In this document: positions 16,836 to 26,124 of the stretch, one piece after another
Position numbering within the stretch: position 1 is the first letter of the stretch
Layout: the number at the start of each line of letters is the position of its first letter
From: Bacteroidia bacterium
GTDB taxonomy: Bacteria; Bacteroidota; Bacteroidia; Cytophagales; Flammeovirgaceae
Direction: 5' to 3'
NCBI GenBank assembly: GCA_030425505.1
Contig: JAUIAB010000003.1
Location: forward strand, 64,001-128,000
DNA: 64,000 bases
Made by a program: the position numbers and the translations under genes
Notes under the pieces: model-generated
The model's input: the letters and a program-made list of their open reading frames with translations, nothing else
Database searches by the model: none
Told to the model about the DNA's origin: nothing

Positions 16836-19082
16836 GTGAATAAGTCATCTATTGTTATTTTAATATTAATTTCTCTGGTATTAGGTTGCCAGCAATATCA
16901 TGATACAACTGCAAAATACAATGCTTACTTTTTAGCAAATCAAAAGCTTGAAGTAACAGAGGACGAATTATTCAGTAAACCCAATGATAACTATAATGAT
17001 ATTTTGAATATCATAACACCAATAGATACGACTCAAGCTAAATCAAAAAAAGCTGCATTTGATTATATCATAGAAAAGGCTTCTCATCCAATTCAATGGC
17101 ATAAATCAAGCAAATGGGTTGATGATTGTTATTTACTAATCGGAAAAGCCAGAATGTATACTGGTGATTTTCAAAATGCCATTCTCTCATTTAAATACGT
17201 TTTTAGCAATAGCGAAGACCCAGATGCAAAACATACAGCCCTGATCTGGCTAATGAGGACTTTTATGGAGTTAAAAGAATTCAGTAATTTTCAACTGATA
17301 AAAGAAGCTATAAACAGAGAGAAACAACCATTTAACAAAATAAACATTCAAGATTACCACCTCGTAAATGCGCAATACTTTAAATACATAACTGACTACT
17401 ACTCAGCATCTAAACACCTTGAAAAAGCATTATTAGTAACTGATAAAAGAAGGTTGAAAAGCAGGTATCATTTTATAATGGGTCAATTGCTTGAAGAGCA
17501 AGAAGAGTATGAAAAAGCGTACAGCCACTTTTCTGATGCCATTAAATATCAAACTACCTATGAGACCGCTTTCCAAGCTGGCTTATTAAGTAAAAGAAGT
17601 GGTATCCAAAGTAATCAATTAGAAAAAGAAAAAACAGAAAAGTATTTTAATTCTTTATTAAAAGAAGACACAAACTGGGATGAAAGGGATAGAATTCATT
17701 ACGAGATAGCCTTAGCTAAACTTCATTACCAAAACCTAGAAAAAGCAATATTTCACTTAAACGAATCGGTACAGCTCAGCTCTACCAACCCTACTCAAAA
17801 GGCATACTCTTACCTTTTGCTGGGAAAGTTAAATTATGACTCTATTAAAAACTTCCAAAATGCTGCGGCTCTATATGATAGTGCTATTCAAATATTGCCT
17901 AAAGATGTAAGAGGATATAATAAAATAGCTAGTAGAGGAGCTATCCTAAATGAATTTGCTGATACTTATTATCACGTAAAGCATCTAGAAAAGCTTCTTG
18001 ATTACTCTAGCCTTAGTGAAGAAGAGTTAGGGGAAATTTTAGATAAAGAAATTGAAAAAGAAAAACAGGAAATACTAAAACAAAAAGAAAATGAAAAGCT
18101 AAATGAAAAAAGAAAACAAAGAATCGCCCCAATAAGTACTACATTGCCGAAATCTGCAAAAACCAAAGGAGCTCAGTGGTACTTCTACAACCCTCAAGCT
18201 GTTGCAACTGGAAGAACAAACTTCATAAAAAAATGGGGAAATAGACCTCTAGAAGATAATTGGAGAAGGTCTAATAAGCAACTATCGGCAAGAACAAATA
18301 CCACAAGAACTAATCGCAACAACTTTGCTAACAATCAAAACCTAAATAACTCTCAGTCAAATAACAATGGTGAAAGTAATAAAGATGAGTCTAGTGAAAT
18401 TGAAAATATTTTTGCTTCTGTAAAATCTAAAGAAGAAAGAATAAATGAAGTTCCTAAAACACCTGAAGGAATAGAAAAGGTAAAAAAAGAACTTGCTGAC
18501 GGATTATATAAGCTCGGGAAAATATATTGGTACAAGCTATTGGAAAGTAAACATGCTATAGAGACTCTAGAAAGGTTTTCTACTGACTTTCCTAAGCACG
18601 AAGAAACACCAGAAGCAATTTATACATTGCATAGCATTGCCGATAGCCTTGATCAATCACAAAAAGGAAAGTATTACAGCTGGCTTCAGGAAAAATACCC
18701 TGAAACTTTCTACGCAAAAATTCTAAAAGACCCGCAAATCTTAATTAACGAAAGAGCAGTAGAAGACGCTGTAACAAGCAGATACAATGCAGCTTACAGG
18801 CAATTTGAAGAGAGAAAGTTCAAAATAGCATTTGAGCAACTAGATAGCATTAACAAAGATTTTCCTGACAATGCAATGGCTGATAAAGTAGAATTGCTCA
18901 AAATACTTTCGTTTCAGAAATGGCAAAAAAAGTTTAGGTATGTAGAACTTGAGCCCGAAGAAACAATCCAGTTTGATTTAGCCAATGGGGTAGACAATTT
19001 TATAATTTCCTATAGTCAAAGTGAGCTTTTACCAATTGTAGAAAGCATAAAAGAGTCCACTAACATTAGTCCTGAAAACTAG
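16836..19082 (+). CDS. porW: T9SS-associated lipoprotein PorW/SprE (tetratricopeptide-like)
   Basis: 748 residues, GTG start. A short signal peptide ends at the lipobox LVLGC (Cys18), followed by QQYHDTTAKYNAYFLANQ, the N-terminal pattern I recognise from SprE/PorW of gliding Bacteroidota. TPR-like helical repeats fill about 110-380; a charged, Asn-rich linker (about 400-525) follows, then more helical repeats. PorW links the outer-membrane translocon to the PorLM motor side in the type IX secretion system. Its presence matches the T9SS sorting domains encoded elsewhere in this window. Start choice rests on the signal peptide. Confidence 0.82.
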   Translation: MNKSSIVILILISLVLGCQQYHDTTAKYNAYFLANQKLEVTEDELFSKPNDNYNDILNIITPIDTTQAKSKKAAFDYIIEKASHPIQWHKSSKWVDDCYLLIGKARMYTGDFQNAILSFKYVFSNSEDPDAKHTALIWLMRTFMELKEFSNFQLIKEAINREKQPFNKINIQDYHLVNAQYFKYITDYYSASKHLEKALLVTDKRRLKSRYHFIMGQLLEEQEEYEKAYSHFSDAIKYQTTYETAFQAGLLSKRSGIQSNQLEKEKTEKYFNSLLKEDTNWDERDRIHYEIALAKLHYQNLEKAIFHLNESVQLSSTNPTQKAYSYLLLGKLNYDSIKNFQNAAALYDSAIQILPKDVRGYNKIASRGAILNEFADTYYHVKHLEKLLDYSSLSEEELGEILDKEIEKEKQEILKQKENEKLNEKRKQRIAPISTTLPKSAKTKGAQWYFYNPQAVATGRTNFIKKWGNRPLEDNWRRSNKQLSARTNTTRTNRNNFANNQNLNNSQSNNNGESNKDESSEIENIFASVKSKEERINEVPKTPEGIEKVKKELADGLYKLGKIYWYKLLESKHAIETLERFSTDFPKHEETPEAIYTLHSIADSLDQSQKGKYYSWLQEKYPETFYAKILKDPQILINERAVEDAVTSRYNAAYRQFEERKFKIAFEQLDSINKDFPDNAMADKVELLKILSFQKWQKKFRYVELEPEETIQFDLANGVDNFIISYSQSELLPIVESIKESTNISPEN

Positions 19083-19084
19083 AA

Positions 19085-19507
19085 ATGTCGTCTACCGAAA
19101 TAGAAAATGCAAGAGAAAGCAGTACAGAAATAAAGGCGCGAAGCTATCACTTGGATATCTTTCAGCATGTAAATAACGCCAGATATTTAGAGTTTTTAGA
19201 AGCTGCTAGGTGGGAACATTTTGGTGTAAACAACACTTTTGAAAAAATAATAAGCAAAAATCTAAGCCTTGCAGTTGTCAATATCAATATTGACTTTATA
19301 AGCCCTGCATTTGTTAATGATATTTTATTGATTAAAACTAAAGTAATAAGTATTGGAAATAGCAGTGTAAAAGTCCAGCAGATCATTAGCAATAAACAAT
19401 CTGATAAACTCATTGCAAAGGCTATGGTAACATTTGTCGCCTTTGACCCAGTAAAAATGCAAGCGCATAAAATATCAAAAGAACTGAAAGAAGATATTGT
19501 AAAGTGA
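19085..19507 (+). CDS. Acyl-CoA thioesterase (hotdog fold, YbgC/4-HBT type)
   Basis: 140 residues beginning 2 bases after the porW stop. The hotdog core is clear, with the active-site stretch YHLDIFQHVNNARYLEFLEAARW (about 22-44), in which D24 and the following HVNNA helix match the 4-hydroxybenzoyl-CoA thioesterase pattern. It should hydrolyse acyl-CoA thioesters in the cytosol; the exact acyl chain cannot be told. Tight spacing suggests co-transcription with porW rather than shared function. Confidence 0.9.
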   Translation: MSSTEIENARESSTEIKARSYHLDIFQHVNNARYLEFLEAARWEHFGVNNTFEKIISKNLSLAVVNINIDFISPAFVNDILLIKTKVISIGNSSVKVQQIISNKQSDKLIAKAMVTFVAFDPVKMQAHKISKELKEDIVK

Positions 19508-19568
19508 AATTAAATATCAGTTATTAATTTTATGTAAGCAAAGACCAACTTCTTCAACTCATCAAAAT

Positions 19569-20969
19569 ATGAAATCAGTATTACAAATTGGTAATAGAGC
19601 TAACGATTCTGTAGAATTAAAGAAACAAAAAACCTTCCTTGTAGCTATGGCTTTGTTGATGAGTGGAGGAGGTATACTATGGGGAAGTATTGCATTTGCT
19701 TATGATTATTACCTCCAGGGAATGATCCCCTACGGGTACACTATAGTTACACTTTTAAATCTTACTCTTTTTTATTTCACTAAAAAGTTCAAGGTAGTAC
19801 GATTTATCCAAATATTATTTAGCCTTCTTTTACCCTTTCTGTTTCAATGGTCACTTGGAGGATTCAAATACAGTGGTGCCATGATGCTATGGGCTATGCT
19901 AGCCTTAGTTGGGTCAATGACATTTGAGAATATTCAGTCTGCCTATAAATGGCTAATTGCTTACTTAGTCTTCACTATCCTGAGTGGCATAATTGATATG
20001 GAGCTAAAAGAATGGGCTATTAACCGTTCTGATTCCATTAATTCTTTATTCTTTGTTATAAATGTAGTTGCGGTTTCTTCTGCTGTATTTGGATTGGTAT
20101 TTTATTTCAAGAAAGAATCTGAGGATTCAAATGAAGCTTTGAAAAAACAAAAAAAACAGGTAGAAGATGCTTTTGTTAAAGTAGAAAAAGCCAATAAAAA
20201 TATTAATGCTAGTATTAACTATGCTCAAAGGATACAAGAAGCTACCCTGCCCACTGATGGGTATATAAAAAAGTCATTTTCAGATTCATTTGTATACTTT
20301 AAACCAAAAGATATAGTTAGTGGAGATTTCTATTGGGCATCTGATATACCTGAAAACAATAATATAAAGTTGATAGCAGCAGTTGACTGCACAGGACACG
20401 GAGTGCCTGGTGCATTTATGTCAATGCTGGGAAATACATACCTAAATAAAATAGCTCAAGTTCAAAGAATAGCTCAGCCAAATGAAATACTTGAGACTCT
20501 GGATCAAGACATAAAAAAAGCTCTAAAGCAATCCGAAACAAATAATAAGGATGGAATGGATATGTCCTTATGCATGATTGATAAAAAAGAAAAGGTTCTA
20601 TCTTTCAGTGGAGCTAAAAACCCTCTTATTTACATTCAGAACAACCAGTTGCATCTTATTAAAGGAGATAGACGATCTATTGGAGAGTCAAATTTAATTG
20701 CGGCTAAACGGGATTTTCAGCAGCATAAAATAAAGCTCGATGAACCAACGATAGTCTATTTATTTTCTGATGGGATTCAGGATCAATTTGATAGTGGAAA
20801 CAAAAAAAAATATTCAATAAAAAGACTAAAAGAGTTTCTATATGAAATCTATATGCAGCCAATGGAAACTCAAAAAAAGCTAATTGAAAAAGAAATTTTA
20901 TATTGGATGGGAAACTCCAAACAAATTGATGACATGTTAATTATAGGACTAAAAATAGACCTTAACTAG
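19569..20969 (+). CDS. SpoIIE/PP2C-like serine phosphatase with membrane N-terminus
   Basis: 466 residues. Six hydrophobic segments lie in about 25-180, then a coiled coil (about 185-215) and a SpoIIE-type phosphatase domain. Metal-binding signatures are visible in DIVSGDFYWA, AAVDCTGHGVPGAFMSMLG, DGMDMSLC and LFSDGIQDQF. Such proteins dephosphorylate serine-phosphorylated anti-sigma antagonists or other regulators in response to a membrane signal. No anti-sigma gene is adjacent. The stop codon TAG shares its G with the GTG start of tsaB. Confidence 0.9.
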   Translation: MKSVLQIGNRANDSVELKKQKTFLVAMALLMSGGGILWGSIAFAYDYYLQGMIPYGYTIVTLLNLTLFYFTKKFKVVRFIQILFSLLLPFLFQWSLGGFKYSGAMMLWAMLALVGSMTFENIQSAYKWLIAYLVFTILSGIIDMELKEWAINRSDSINSLFFVINVVAVSSAVFGLVFYFKKESEDSNEALKKQKKQVEDAFVKVEKANKNINASINYAQRIQEATLPTDGYIKKSFSDSFVYFKPKDIVSGDFYWASDIPENNNIKLIAAVDCTGHGVPGAFMSMLGNTYLNKIAQVQRIAQPNEILETLDQDIKKALKQSETNNKDGMDMSLCMIDKKEKVLSFSGAKNPLIYIQNNQLHLIKGDRRSIGESNLIAAKRDFQQHKIKLDEPTIVYLFSDGIQDQFDSGNKKKYSIKRLKEFLYEIYMQPMETQKKLIEKEILYWMGNSKQIDDMLIIGLKIDLN

Positions 20970-21634
20970 TGATATTAAGCATAGAAACAGCTACAGAAGT
21001 ATGTTCCGTTGCGCTAACGGATACTGTGTCAGGTGAAACTACCTCATCTTTAGATTTTTTTATCCCTAAGATTCATGGAAGTCATTTAGTGCCTGCGATA
21101 AAACAACTTTTAAAATTATCTAATATTTCCTCCAGTGACCTCTCAGCAATTGCTATTTCTAAAGGGCCAGGATCTTATACTGGCTTAAGAATTGGAACTT
21201 CAACGGCAAAAGGTCTCTGCTATTCGCTAGATATACCTCTCATAAGCATAAATACCTTAAAAGGCTTAGCAAAACAGGTTACTATGCTAGATGAAAGAGC
21301 TAAACTTATCTGTCCAATGCTTGATGCAAGAAGAAATGAAGTTTACACTGAACTATTCAATCATAAACTAGATGCTATAAAGCCTACTCAAGCTCTCATA
21401 CTCGATGAAAATTCTTTCGCTGAAGATCTTAAAAAATCAGAAATCTATTTTTTTGGAAATGGAGCAAATAAGTTGCAAAAAGTAGCAAAAAATGAAAATG
21501 CAATACTCATAAATAACATAGTACCAAATGCCAAAACCATTGGCTTACTTGCCTTTAACAAATTCCATGAAAAGGACTTTGAAAACTTAGCTTACTTTGA
21601 ACCATTTTATCTTAAAAATTTTATCAAAAAATAA
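20969..21634 (+). CDS. tsaB: tRNA N6-threonylcarbamoyladenosine biosynthesis protein TsaB
   Basis: 221 residues, GTG start overlapping the preceding stop by one base, which implies translational coupling. It has the ASKHA fold start MILSIETATEVCSVAL and the TsaB motif KGPGSYTGLRIGTSTAKGL (about 65-83). TsaB is a scaffold partner of TsaD and TsaE in making t6A at position 37 of ANN-decoding tRNAs. It is an essential cytosolic protein in most bacteria. Confidence 0.94.
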   Translation: MILSIETATEVCSVALTDTVSGETTSSLDFFIPKIHGSHLVPAIKQLLKLSNISSSDLSAIAISKGPGSYTGLRIGTSTAKGLCYSLDIPLISINTLKGLAKQVTMLDERAKLICPMLDARRNEVYTELFNHKLDAIKPTQALILDENSFAEDLKKSEIYFFGNGANKLQKVAKNENAILINNIVPNAKTIGLLAFNKFHEKDFENLAYFEPFYLKNFIKK

Positions 21635-21989
21635 CCTTCTTTTTCTTATAAACAAATTTCATTATCAAAGGCTATACCAAAAAAAAAAATAAACTTTTTT
21701 TACCTTTTTTAAAGCATTGATTTTCAATAAAATAGAAATTCAACAATCGATACATAATTGACTGAAAATCAATAATATACATTTTGTTTTCTCACCTTTT
21801 TAGCTTTCAATAAAATAGCTTTATCAGAGTTTTTTTTATGATATTTTTTTCACACTTTTGAATCCACACAAAACTTAAATATAGGTTAAGAAACTCAGTG
21901 TATCCTATGTATGAATTTATTATTCTAAAGTTTGTGTTTGTTGTATTTTTAAAGTAGTAATTTTCATTAGCAAAAAGTTATTTGAATAG
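21635..21989. other. 355-base AT-rich intergenic region upstream of dnaA
   Basis: No coding potential seen. It contains an 11-base inverted repeat (ATTGATTTTCA at 21716-21726, TGAAAATCAAT at 21763-21773), a 14-base direct repeat TTTCAATAAAATAG (21722-21735 and 21805-21818), and long A and T runs. Only one DnaA-box-like site is visible (GAATCCACA near 21860, 7 of 9 matches to TTATCCACA), so I do not call an origin. It is more probably the dnaA promoter and control region. Confidence 0.5.
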
Positions 21990-23450
21990 GTGATTGAAGC
22001 TTTAACGAAAACCCATCAGGCTGTATGGAAATCGTGTCTTGATACGATTAGAAAAGAAGTAACTGCGCAAAGCTTTGATACTTGGTTCGAGCCAATTAGA
22101 CCAATTCAACTTGAAAACAAAGTTTTAACTATTGAAGTCCCTTCTCCTTTTTTCTATGAATGGCTGGAGGAATACTACGTAGAGGTCCTAAGAAAAGCTA
22201 TTTATCAAGAACTTGGAAGCCATGGAAAACTAGAGTATTCTATTGTGGTGGATAAGGGGGAAGGAAAAGATAAGCCTTACAAATTAAACGTAAGAAATAA
22301 TAGCACGAGATCTAAAGAAGTAATCAATCGAGCAAACTCTCTTAACGGTCAGGCAAAAAAAATAGAGTTTAAATTCGAAAACCCTTTCAACGTACCAATA
22401 GTTGAACCTTCTTTAAGAGATTCACAGCTAAACAAAAGCTATACATTTGATACTCTTATTGAAGGAGACTGTAATAGATTAGCAAGATCAGCTGGTCTTG
22501 CCATAACAGATAAACCAGGAATTACAGCATTCAATCCATTAGTAGTTTATGGTGGTGTGGGACTTGGCAAAACCCACCTGGCACAATCTATTGGAAATGA
22601 AATACTTACTAAATATCCAGGCAAATTTGTTCTCTATGTTTCCTCGGAGCAATTCACAGCACAATTCATTGATGCACTAAGAAACAATAGCATACAAAAT
22701 TTCACCAACTACTACCTACAAGTTGATGTCCTAATAGTAGATGACATTCAATTTCTTGCCAATAAAGAAAAAACACAAGAAAATTTCTTTCACCTTTTCA
22801 ACAGACTCCACCAAAGTGGTAAGCAAATCATAATGACTTCAGACTGCCCTCCTAAAGATCTTCAGGGCTTGCAAGAAAGGTTACTTTCAAGATTCAAATG
22901 GGGACTAACAGCTGATATACAAAAGCCAGACTTTGAAACAAGAATAGCAATTATTCAAACTAAAACACAAACAGAAGGAGTCTTTATTCCGGATGACGTT
23001 ATTGAGTACATTGCTAAAAATGTAGAATCTAATATAAGAGAACTCGAAGGAGTTTTAATATCTCTAATAGCAACTTCATCATTTACCAGAACAGAAATAA
23101 ACTTAGATCTGGCAAAAAATGCTCTTAAAAACATTATAAAAAACACAGATAGAGAAATCACCATTGACTTTATTCAACAAACAGTCAGTGACTATTTCAA
23201 AATTTCTATAGAAGACCTTAAATCTAAAACAAGGAAAAAAGATATAGCAACAGCCAGACAGGTTGCTATGTTCTTCACTAAATCACATACAAAACTACCT
23301 TTGAAGATAATTGGAGATCGCTTTGGAGGTAGAGATCATAGTGCGGTGATACATGCTAGCAAAGCAGTAAAAACAAAATCAGAAAATGATGCCATTTACA
23401 GCAAAATCATTAGTGAACTATCAGACAAAATGGGTATAAAATCAAGATAG
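21990..23450 (+). CDS. dnaA: Chromosomal replication initiator protein DnaA
   Basis: 486 residues, GTG start. Domain I (about 1-90) carries the WxxxLxxIRxEVTAQSFDTWFEP pattern. The AAA+ domain has Walker A GGVGLGKTHL (about 188-197), Walker B VLIVDDIQFL and the arginine-finger region LQERLLSRFKWGL. Domain IV ends with the DnaA-box-binding signature GGRDHSAVIHA (about 448-458). It unwinds the chromosome origin with ATP. It is not followed by dnaN, as is common in Bacteroidota. Confidence 0.97.
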   Translation: MIEALTKTHQAVWKSCLDTIRKEVTAQSFDTWFEPIRPIQLENKVLTIEVPSPFFYEWLEEYYVEVLRKAIYQELGSHGKLEYSIVVDKGEGKDKPYKLNVRNNSTRSKEVINRANSLNGQAKKIEFKFENPFNVPIVEPSLRDSQLNKSYTFDTLIEGDCNRLARSAGLAITDKPGITAFNPLVVYGGVGLGKTHLAQSIGNEILTKYPGKFVLYVSSEQFTAQFIDALRNNSIQNFTNYYLQVDVLIVDDIQFLANKEKTQENFFHLFNRLHQSGKQIIMTSDCPPKDLQGLQERLLSRFKWGLTADIQKPDFETRIAIIQTKTQTEGVFIPDDVIEYIAKNVESNIRELEGVLISLIATSSFTRTEINLDLAKNALKNIIKNTDREITIDFIQQTVSDYFKISIEDLKSKTRKKDIATARQVAMFFTKSHTKLPLKIIGDRFGGRDHSAVIHASKAVKTKSENDAIYSKIISELSDKMGIKSR

Positions 23451-23502
23451 CTTAATAATTCAGCTATCTCGAGAAATGAAATACTAGTGCTTAATCAATT
23501 AT

Positions 23503-23517
23503 ATTAGCACATTAACA
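23503..23517 (+). repeat. Short repeat ATTAGCACATTAACA, copy 1
   Basis: Identical 15-base sequence at 24793-24807. Both sit in short AT-rich gaps between genes within a degenerate tandem of a roughly 9-base unit (on the minus strand TTAATGTGC and variants). A looser relative lies near 28397-28450. Confidence 0.55.
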
Positions 23518-23543
23518 CATTGCAGAACTAGCACACTATATTA

Positions 23544-24215
23544 ATGCTTCACAATCTTATATCTATTTTCTTTCCTGACTCCTGCATACTATGTGATAAT
23601 ACACTGATAAGAAACGAGTCAAATATCTGCTTAACTTGCATAAGCAAACTACCTCAAAATGAGAACAGTAACCTCAAAGAGAAACTCTCGTGTTTAGTAC
23701 CAATTCAACTTGCAAGTTCTTTCTTAAAATATGAAAAGTACAATTCTACAAGAAACATATTACACCATCTCAAATACAAAAAAAACCAGGAAGTTGGCTA
23801 TCAAATCAGTTTACTTTTTGGTCAAAAGCTGTTAACCAAAGGATTAAAAAATAAAATAGATTATTTCATTCCTGTTCCTCTACACCCAAAGAAACTAACA
23901 TCAAGAGGCTATAATCAATGCGATAGTATAGCAAAAGCTCTGCAAGAAAAACTCGGAGGAAAGGTGATTTTAGATGGGTTAACTCGTAAATCCTTTGAGG
24001 CATCACAAACAAAAAAAAGCAAGTGGAATAGATGGATAGAAACAAAAAACTCCTTTCAAGCAAACCCTAATTTAGGTATCAATATGCTTGATAAACATAT
24101 TGCAATCGTAGATGATGTAATCACAACTGGAGCGACAATAGAAAGTTGTGCTAATGCCCTAATCACTGCTGGCTTCAGGAAAATTAGTGTTCTTACGCTA
24201 GCCTGCGCAACCTAA
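23544..24215 (+). CDS. comF: ComF family protein (phosphoribosyltransferase-like)
   Basis: 223 residues. The N-terminal zinc-ribbon-like cysteines (SCILCDN and ICLTCISK) and the C-terminal PRTase signature IAIVDDVITTGATIESCA (about 188-205) define the ComF family. GYNQCDSIAKAL is a further family motif. ComF proteins are linked to DNA uptake in naturally competent bacteria, but in Bacteroidota they occur generally and their substrate is not established. The gene lies alone, 93 bases after dnaA. Confidence 0.92.
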   Translation: MLHNLISIFFPDSCILCDNTLIRNESNICLTCISKLPQNENSNLKEKLSCLVPIQLASSFLKYEKYNSTRNILHHLKYKKNQEVGYQISLLFGQKLLTKGLKNKIDYFIPVPLHPKKLTSRGYNQCDSIAKALQEKLGGKVILDGLTRKSFEASQTKKSKWNRWIETKNSFQANPNLGINMLDKHIAIVDDVITTGATIESCANALITAGFRKISVLTLACAT

Positions 24216-24243
24216 ATAAATTATCTAAAATTAAATTTAAAAA

Positions 24244-24747
24244 ATGGAAACCATTACTACATTCAATAAAAATACTCCAAGAGAAATCATATATGAGTCT
24301 GTATTACAACAAGCCAGATCACTTATTGAAGCTGAAAAAGATCTAATTGCTACACTAGCCAACATTACCTCTCTTCTAAAACACAGCTTTGACTTCTTTT
24401 GGGTGGGTTTTTATATCGCCAAAAAAAACGAGCTAGTCTTAGGCCCATTTCAAGGCACATTAGCCTGCACAAGAATCCCTCTGGGAAAAGGAGTGTGTGG
24501 AACTTCTTTTCAAAAAAAAGAATCAATAGTAGTTGGTAATGTAGACTTTTTTCCTGGTCACATAGCATGCAGCAGTGAGTCCAAATCAGAAATAGTAGTT
24601 CCCATCATCAAAAACAATGAGGTACAACTGATTCTTGATATTGATAGCGATAAATTAAACGACTTTTCAAAAGTGGATGCCAAATACCTAGAGTTGTTAG
24701 CGAAAGAACTAAAAGTTTTAATCCCAACTTATACCTCTGAAGCTTAG
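24244..24747 (+). CDS. msrC: Free methionine-(R)-sulfoxide reductase (GAF domain)
   Basis: 167 residues, a single GAF domain. The three cysteines of the fRMsr family are present as C75 (LACTRI), C85 (KGVCGT) and C109 (GHIACS), with the same 10 and 24 spacing as E. coli C84, C94 and C118. The acidic substrate ligands appear in SEIVVP and LDIDSD. The enzyme reduces free Met-R-sulfoxide with thioredoxin. The residue after the last Cys is Ser where E. coli has Asp. Confidence 0.93.
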   Translation: METITTFNKNTPREIIYESVLQQARSLIEAEKDLIATLANITSLLKHSFDFFWVGFYIAKKNELVLGPFQGTLACTRIPLGKGVCGTSFQKKESIVVGNVDFFPGHIACSSESKSEIVVPIIKNNEVQLILDIDSDKLNDFSKVDAKYLELLAKELKVLIPTYTSEA

Positions 24748-24792
24748 ACATGCATTAGTTTTAACAAATTTTTGCATTAACCACATTATCGC

Positions 24793-24807
24793 ATTAGCAC
24801 ATTAACA
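24793..24807 (+). repeat. Short repeat ATTAGCACATTAACA, copy 2, overlapping the menE stop
   Basis: Identical to 23503-23517. On the minus strand it supplies the last codons and stop of menE (ending LLMC). On that strand the unit continues as a degenerate tandem of TTAATGTGC-like 9-mers towards 24760. Confidence 0.55.
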
Positions 24808-25873
24808 GAGCCTTTCTTTTATCTACCTTACCACTTTCTGTTAGAGGAAACTCTTTCAAGTTTAAAAACACCTTCGGCAGCTCATATTTATGCACTCCTT
24901 GCTTACTTGCAGTTTGTTTTATATTCATTACTTGAGATTTCCCCAGTTTTTCACCTTCATAAACCAACACAATTTTTTCTCCTAAATAATTATCTTGTAT
25001 CGAAGAAATAAAAAAATTAAACTCTAAGCCCAAAACATCTAAAACCTCCTTCAACTTTCTCTCCAGTACTTCAGGAAATAATTTTAATCCTCCAGAATTA
25101 ATAACATCATCATATCTCCCCAACCACTGGAAGCTTCTACTATTAGAGATCTCTACTACATCATTAGTCTCTAGCCTATTACTCAGTGTTACATCTCCTT
25201 CTATCCACAAACAACCCCTATCATCTTGTCCTATCTTTATCCCTTCAAGAACATCAAACTTCTGATGCTCTTTGTGCAAATTCCTCAAAGCAATATGGGA
25301 AGAAGTTTCCGTCATACCATAAGACAAATAAATAGGCACGCTTACTTTTTCTCTTAATATTCTTTCCTGTTCTTCTTCTAAACTAGCTCCTCCTATCAAA
25401 ACACCTTTATTCACAGTATTCAACCTCTCCAAAAGACCGTTTTCAATAATATAATTGACTTGAAGAGGAACCAGAGAAACAAAATCAACTTCCCCATTAT
25501 CAGGCAACTCCTCAAATGGGTTCTTACCTGGCTTAACCACAACTAAGCTCATACCAGCAATTATTGCTCTCACCACAAGCATCTTTCCACCAATAAACTT
25601 AAAGTTAATTGGTAGCAATGCAGTATGCTGAGACTCCAAAGAAAAAAAAGCTATTGTCTTTTTAGCACTTGCTTCTAATTGCTCTCTCTTCAAACAAATA
25701 ACTTTTGGAGTTCCTGTAGAACCTGAAGTTTTAATTTTCAACTCCTCTAATCCCTCAAGCCAGTCAATGCAAAAACGCAATATTTCTTTGAAATACGCAT
25801 CTTTTGTATTTGCTAAAAGCTCTTGAAGCTCATTCCTATCAGAACAATCATTTATTTTTAGATAACCTTCCAT
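24794..25873 (-). CDS. menE: AMP-binding enzyme, probable o-succinylbenzoate-CoA ligase
   Basis: 359 residues, the short form seen for MenE-like ligases of Bacteroidota. The P-loop-like motif KTSGSTGTPKVICLKREQL (about 48-66), the A5-type motif YLSYGMTETSSHIALR, the A7-type WLGRYDDVINSGGLKLFPE and the A10-type SGKVDKRKAL with catalytic Lys are present. MenE adenylates o-succinylbenzoate and loads CoA during menaquinone synthesis. No other men gene is in the window, so the substrate rests on length and family feel. The last residues are encoded by a repeat. Confidence 0.8.
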   Translation of the reverse strand: MEGYLKINDCSDRNELQELLANTKDAYFKEILRFCIDWLEGLEELKIKTSGSTGTPKVICLKREQLEASAKKTIAFFSLESQHTALLPINFKFIGGKMLVVRAIIAGMSLVVVKPGKNPFEELPDNGEVDFVSLVPLQVNYIIENGLLERLNTVNKGVLIGGASLEEEQERILREKVSVPIYLSYGMTETSSHIALRNLHKEHQKFDVLEGIKIGQDDRGCLWIEGDVTLSNRLETNDVVEISNSRSFQWLGRYDDVINSGGLKLFPEVLERKLKEVLDVLGLEFNFFISSIQDNYLGEKIVLVYEGEKLGKSQVMNIKQTASKQGVHKYELPKVFLNLKEFPLTESGKVDKRKALLMC

Positions 25874-25948
25874 CTTTCAAAATTTGTGACCTGTCTAATT
25901 TATTTGGCAAACAGCTTAATCAGACATGTCTATTTCATCAAATGCAAT

Positions 25949-26124
25949 TAACCTGCATTATTAATGAAGAAGTCGTTTATTCCAATACAAGTAATTGATT
26001 ATCATGCATTTATATCATACAATATTTTATTCTCCAAATTTGGGGATCAGTTAGTTCAAGCCTTGTATAATCAATTACTTTGTAATCAGAGAGTAACCAA
26101 TTAAGTCCTGAATTATTCGGGTTA
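25949..26124 (-). repeat. Intergenic repeat family 2, copy A (starts at the yraN stop codon)
   Basis: Read on the minus strand it begins with the TAA stop of yraN, continues CCCGAATAATTCAGG, and ends AATAATGCAGGTTA. Four blocks of 13-58 bases match 59160-59336 closely, separated by small length differences. It holds the hairpin CCCCAAATTTGG and outer arms GTAATTGATTAT and ATAATCAATTAC, which can enclose it. It fills most of the yraN-menE gap. Confidence 0.85.

Noticed and set aside
21635..21989. Chromosomal replication origin next to dnaA
   Set aside because: Only one weak DnaA-box-like site is visible; no cluster of TTATCCACA-type boxes.
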